Shown here piece by piece: positions 5,474 to 7,393 of a stretch of DNA of 7,393 nt. Within the stretch, counting starts at the first letter, position 1, and every line of letters starts with the position of its first letter. Source of the DNA: Candidatus Fischerbacteria bacterium RBG_13_37_8 (GTDB lineage Bacteria > Acidobacteriota > HRBIN11 > MFGW01); assembly GCA_001780385.1 (NCBI GenBank), contig MFGW01000245.1, positions 1 through 7,393 of the forward strand. Reading direction: 5' to 3'. Under the pieces are notes generated by a model. It ran no database searches, was not told where the DNA came from, and was given only the letters and a program-made list of their open reading frames with translations. The position numbers and the translations under genes are program-made.

Positions 5474-5504
5474 GCAGGTAGCCAACGTAGACCTGCATTT
5501 TAAA
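5474..5504 (+). terminator. Terminator-like hairpin before the 5519 gene, possibly conditional
   Basis: GCAGGT (5474-5479) pairs with ACCTGC (5491-5496) around an 11-nt loop, followed by ATTTTAAA. The tract has only four Ts, so it is weak. The loop contains GCCAACG (5481-5487), a perfect complement of CGTTGGC (5436-5442), which also forms part of an upstream 8-bp helix. Loop pairing could therefore alter whether the hairpin forms. The AAGGAG of the next gene begins 11 nt downstream. Confidence 0.35.
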
Positions 5505-5518
5505 ACAAGGAGAAGATA

Positions 5519-5794
5519 ATGAGTGAAAAAGATTATTTGTGTTTAAAATGGGGAACGCTGAAAGGATGGGATTTGCATAGTGACAAAGGCAAGGAATTAC
5601 TTAAAAAATATTTGGATATTGGAATGAACATATCAGCTATGTGTCAAGATGATACTCCAGAGCAAAAACAACTTATTCTTGATATAATAGACGAGTGCAA
5701 TTCCGATACAATTCATCTTGATTGGGATGCAATAGATGTATCAAAAGAAGAGGCTAAAAAATATATAATGGAGTATGGAAAAAACAATGAGTGA
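5519..5794 (+). CDS. Conserved-looking small phage protein, function unknown
   Basis: A 91-aa acidic protein with a strong ribosome binding site (AAGGAG, 5508-5513). It begins with DYLCLKWGTLKGWDL (residues 5-19), followed by a helical region with ISAMCQDDTPEQKQLILDII (about 38-57), an IHLDWDAIDVSKEEA segment and a C-terminal KKYIMEYG helix. The LKWGTLKGW opening and the TPEQK helix recur, to my memory, in small proteins of many phages with no assigned role. It is the first gene after the structured island, so it is the direct candidate for control by that region. Confidence 0.82.
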   Translation: MSEKDYLCLKWGTLKGWDLHSDKGKELLKKYLDIGMNISAMCQDDTPEQKQLILDIIDECNSDTIHLDWDAIDVSKEEAKKYIMEYGKNNE

Positions 5795-6035
5795 TAATTT
5801 AAACGAATGGGAAAAAAGTATAATAAACAATTTAACAAAGAACGAACATGATTATATCGACGGGAAATCTAATTCTTATTTTGATGCTAATTTATATTTG
5901 ATTAAATCAGAGATATTCAAAGCTATGCAGGAATTATGGAAATCTGATAAATGCGCCTATGCTAATTTTGCACAAATTTCGATGAAAGATTTTAATGCCA
6001 TTCTTGAATCAAGAGGCATCAAGGAGAGAATATGA
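5787..6035 (+). CDS. Small helical hypothetical protein
   Basis: Two starts are possible. ATG 5775 has GGAG only one base away, too close to function. ATG 5787 has a GGAA at 5777-5780 with 6-nt spacing and overlaps the previous stop by 8 nt, so I prefer it (82 aa). The protein is soluble and mostly helical, with motifs EWEKSIINNL near the start, NSYFDANLYLIKSEIFKAMQELW in the middle, and MKDFNAILESRGIKERI at the end. No family recognised. It ends in an ATGA overlap. Confidence 0.7.
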   Translation: MSDNLNEWEKSIINNLTKNEHDYIDGKSNSYFDANLYLIKSEIFKAMQELWKSDKCAYANFAQISMKDFNAILESRGIKERI

Positions 6036-6205
6036 AAGACAAACTTTATATCTGTAACATGGCAGGGACAGAGCATTGCAAGAAAGTAATTCATACTAAT
6101 ATTTGTGGGCATCAAAATAAACATGAATTAAATTTACATTGTGTTGAAAATGATTGTTGCAAAACTAAAGTCAAATGTATCCCATATCAGGAGGAAAACA
6201 AATGA
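6032..6205 (+). CDS. 57-aa cysteine/histidine-rich peptide
   Basis: The ORF starts inside the previous stop codon (ATGA, 6032-6035), with AAGGAG at 6021-6026, and ends in another ATGA overlap. Seven cysteines (C8, C16, C25, C37, C42, C43, C49) and five histidines (H15, H21, H27, H31, H36) in 57 residues imply binding of one or two zinc ions. The spacing fits no classical finger that I know. With strong signals at both ends it is very likely translated, despite its size. Confidence 0.75.
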   Translation: MKDKLYICNMAGTEHCKKVIHTNICGHQNKHELNLHCVENDCCKTKVKCIPYQEENK

Positions 6206-6366
6206 CAAAAATTATTAAAACAATAAATATAGATAAAGAAGATATTGAGACATTGACAACGACAACCAAAGGACAATCGGGACAAATTAACATTATAGAA
6301 TATTCTTATTGTAAAGATTGTGGTAAAGAATTAAAAATTGAATTTCATCTTATTTTTAAGCAATAA
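6202..6366 (+). CDS. 54-aa hypothetical protein with one CxxC knuckle
   Basis: The frame opens at 6175, but ATG 6202 has GGAGG at 6190-6194 and sits in an ATGA overlap with the previous stop, so it is the likely start. Beta-strand-like segments (KIIKTINI, INIIEYSY) flank a polar Thr/Gly-rich stretch. C37-K-D-C40-G then leads into a last strand (KELKIEFHLIF). A single CxxC may complete a zinc site in a dimer. No family recognised. Confidence 0.7.
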   Translation: MTKIIKTINIDKEDIETLTTTTKGQSGQINIIEYSYCKDCGKELKIEFHLIFKQ

Positions 6367-6381
6367 GGATAAAGATGAGAT

Positions 6382-6558
6382 ATGACAATAAAACAATTAC
6401 TTAAAAGTTATCCGGCAAGAATAACAATGTATGATAAGTGGTTAGTTATATTTGATGAAAAATTTCTAGTCTATGAACACAAACCTTATGCTAAAAAAAC
6501 AACAATAGTTTATTCTGGAAATAGCGAAAGTAAAGCAGTTGAAGCATTGGTGAACTAA
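6382..6558 (+). CDS. 58-aa phage protein whose 3' end coincides with the IS right end
   Basis: ATG 6382 opens a 58-aa frame of predicted beta-strands (ARITMYDKWLVIFDEKFLVYEH, then KTTIVYSG) and a short final helix (ESKAVEAL). The last codons, GTG AAC TAA (6550-6558), coincide with the presumed terminal sequence of the IS200/IS605 element, so the stop is probably supplied by the insertion and the original protein may have been longer. The ribosome binding site is weak (AAGGAT, 6365-6370), and an out-of-frame ATG at 6375 lies between it and the start. No family recognised. Confidence 0.6.
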   Translation: MTIKQLLKSYPARITMYDKWLVIFDEKFLVYEHKPYAKKTTIVYSGNSESKAVEALVN

Positions 6559-6576
6559 CCTCGCCTAAAGACGAAG
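6550..6576 (-). mobile_element. Right end of an IS200/IS605-family element
   Basis: On the minus strand, CTTCGTC, a TTTA loop and GGCGAGG form a 7-bp hairpin (two G-T pairs) across 6576-6559, overlapping the tnpB stop codon. It is followed by TTAGTTCAC (6558-6550). A subterminal hairpin with a TTTAGG loop side and a GTTCAC-like terminus is, from memory, typical of tnpB-bearing elements. The left end and any tnpA transposase lie beyond 7393. Such elements make no target duplication, so the exact boundary cannot be proved here. Confidence 0.65.
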
Positions 6577-6690
6577 GCTTCTTCTTTCAGCGAGAGACGT
6601 TGAAAAATCTCTCTCCAGAAGCGTAAATTTGGGCAGTTCCTGCCCTATTGATTTTAGACCAAAAAGGAGAATATTTTGAGCAGCATTCAG
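6550..6690 (-). ncRNA. Predicted guide-RNA (omega-RNA) region overlapping the tnpB 3' end
   Basis: In IS200/IS605 elements the 3' end of tnpB and the element's right end are transcribed as a scaffold RNA that TnpB binds, and the first bases beyond the element act as the guide. By position the scaffold here would run leftward from roughly 6690 to 6550, ending in the right-end hairpin, with the guide read from 6549 downward inside the phage gene. The exact limits are not visible; this is inference from family architecture. Confidence 0.4.
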
Positions 6691-7393
6691 ATCGCGATTG
6701 ACAGTTTTACCACATTTACAAATCCATTCTCTATCTTTCAAAGTAAGAGAATCATTTATCCAACCACAAGATACATGTCTTTTACTGGAAGGAAAAAATC
6801 TGTCAATCTGCCCAAAATATGCTCCATCCCATTCGGATTTATATTTAAGTTGGCGAATGAATTCACTCCAGCCACTATCCGAAACAGATTTTGCAATTTT
6901 ATGATTAGCCTGCATTCCTTTAACATTCAAATCTTCGGCAAAGATGCTTTGGTTTTCAGTAACAAGCCGATGACTCAATTTATGAATAAAATCCAATCTC
7001 TGATTAGTAATTTTTTCATGAATACGAGCTACTTTTATTCTGGCTTTATTTTTATTATTGCTTCCTTTGACTTTACGAGAAAGCAATTGTTGAAGCCTTT
7101 TCAGTTTATATTCAGATTTACGCAAATACTTAGGACTATCTATTGTTTTATTATCAGATGTTACAAGAAAAGATTTCAATCCAAGATCGATACCTATTTT
7201 GTTTCCTTTTTTCTTTGGTTTGATTTTCTGTTCAATTTCGCAGAGAATAGATGCGTAATATTTCCCGGAAGGTACTTTAGAAATATTAACGCTTTTCATA
7301 ATTCCTATAATATCACGATGAATAATTATTTTAATCGGATCAATTTTAGGAATATTCAATTGTTTATTTTTAATATCAACAGTGAAACATTGA
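6565..7393 (-). CDS. tnpB: TnpB RNA-guided nuclease of an IS200/IS605 element, 5' end outside window
   Basis: The frame stays open to the right edge, so the TTG at 7359 is not the real start. About 275 codons are visible against roughly 370-400 in typical TnpB. Counting from that TTG, the RuvC triad is intact: D58 in GIDLGLKSF (7188-7186), E142 in IFAEDLNVKGM (6936-6934) and D223 in NRDLNAAQNI (6693-6691). The IS605-type segment IIIHRDIIGIMKSVNISK (12-28) precedes it. The zinc knuckle is unusual: the first half reads H195-V-S-C198 where CxxC is normal, and the second is C214-K-C216. TnpB cuts DNA under guide RNA control and helps the element persist after excision. It is not itself the transposase. 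The missing part is the N-terminal DNA-recognition region. Activity looks possible. Confidence 0.92.
   Translation of the reverse strand, partial: QCFTVDIKNKQLNIPKIDPIKIIIHRDIIGIMKSVNISKVPSGKYYASILCEIEQKIKPKKKGNKIGIDLGLKSFLVTSDNKTIDSPKYLRKSEYKLKRLQQLLSRKVKGSNNKNKARIKVARIHEKITNQRLDFIHKLSHRLVTENQSIFAEDLNVKGMQANHKIAKSVSDSGWSEFIRQLKYKSEWDGAYFGQIDRFFPSSKRHVSCGWINDSLTLKDREWICKCGKTVNRDLNAAQNILLFGLKSIGQELPKFTLLERDFSTSLAERRSLRL

Larger units (their letters stand above)
5279..5518 (+). ncRNA. Candidate structured RNA or cis-regulatory leader in a GC-rich intergenic island
   Basis: This stretch has no convincing protein and is clearly richer in G+C (about 54% over 5341-5500) than the genes around it. 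Complementary segments suggest folding: ATGACGT/ACGTCAT with a 3-nt loop (5310-5326); CTGAC/GTCGG (5381-5385, 5392-5396); CGGATT/AATCCG (5394-5399, 5429-5434); an 8-bp helix GCTAACGC/GCGTTGGC (5409-5416, 5435-5442); and GCAGGT/ACCTGC (5474-5479, 5491-5496). The motif CGGGGCA occurs three times (5366, 5442, 5470). A TATAAT box at 5283-5288 might start a separate transcript, though no good -35 is seen. I do not recognise a known RNA family. It may be a regulator of the following genes, a trans-acting small RNA, or a DNA site such as an origin. Confidence 0.5.

Noticed and set aside
5279..5518. tRNA, tmRNA or RNase P RNA in the island
   Set aside because: I found no cloverleaf with T-loop and acceptor stem, and none of the hallmark sequences of tmRNA or RNase P.
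6698..6904. Plus-strand open frame of 68 codons opposite tnpB
   Set aside because: It is antisense to the conserved RuvC and zinc-knuckle part of tnpB and has no start signals.
7357..7359. TTG as the true start of tnpB
   Set aside because: The frame continues without a stop to the window edge and the upstream residues fit TnpB sequence, so the gene is simply cut by the window.
1..7393. CRISPR array
   Set aside because: No regularly spaced repeats of 24-40 bp were seen; the only tandem repeat is the 10-bp pair at 481-500.

Overview
The window is AT-rich (roughly one third G+C by eye) and densely packed with small genes. Almost all of them lie on the + strand between about 600 and 6558, separated by a few bases or joined by ATGA stop/start overlaps, with AGGAG-type ribosome binding sites. 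This is the layout of an early or recombination region of a tailed phage or prophage of an AT-rich bacterium. The host cannot be named from the sequence. The only proteins with a confident family assignment are an ERF-type single-strand annealing protein, a PD-(D/E)XK nuclease directly after it, and a TnpB nuclease from an IS200/IS605-type element. The other genes are small hypothetical proteins.

Layout. Positions 1-371 hold a minus-strand gene for a small membrane/coiled-coil protein with a possible hairpin terminator behind it. Positions 372-600 are a divergent control region: a near-consensus minus-strand promoter, a near-consensus plus-strand promoter with a tandem 10-bp repeat and an inverted repeat over its spacer and -10 box, and a 100-nt leader with a five-codon mini-ORF and two alternative hairpins. 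The first gene of the plus operon (601-771, too short for usual ORF cut-offs) looks like a ribbon-helix-helix DNA-binding protein. A 41-aa membrane peptide and a run of small proteins follow up to 2364. Positions 2366-4719 are the recombination cassette: ERF annealing protein, nuclease and a long coiled-coil protein. Three small genes follow (4771-5278).

Positions 5279-5518 are a non-coding island of markedly higher G+C (about 54% over 5341-5500, hand count) with several complementary segments. One segment can pair with two alternative partners, one of which sits in the loop of a terminator-like hairpin just before the next gene. This is the best candidate for an undescribed structured RNA or cis-regulator. 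Five more small genes run to 6558, several of them cysteine-rich.

From about 6550 to beyond the right edge is an IS200/IS605-family element on the minus strand. It carries a tnpB whose 5' part lies outside the window. The element's right end supplies the stop codon of the last phage gene, so that gene is probably truncated by the insertion.

Working model: the divergent promoters and the ribbon-helix-helix protein control the long operon. The nuclease and ERF protein form a two-component recombination module in which resected ends are annealed. The structured island sets expression of the distal genes, and the TnpB element is a later intruder whose guide would be copied from the flanking phage gene.
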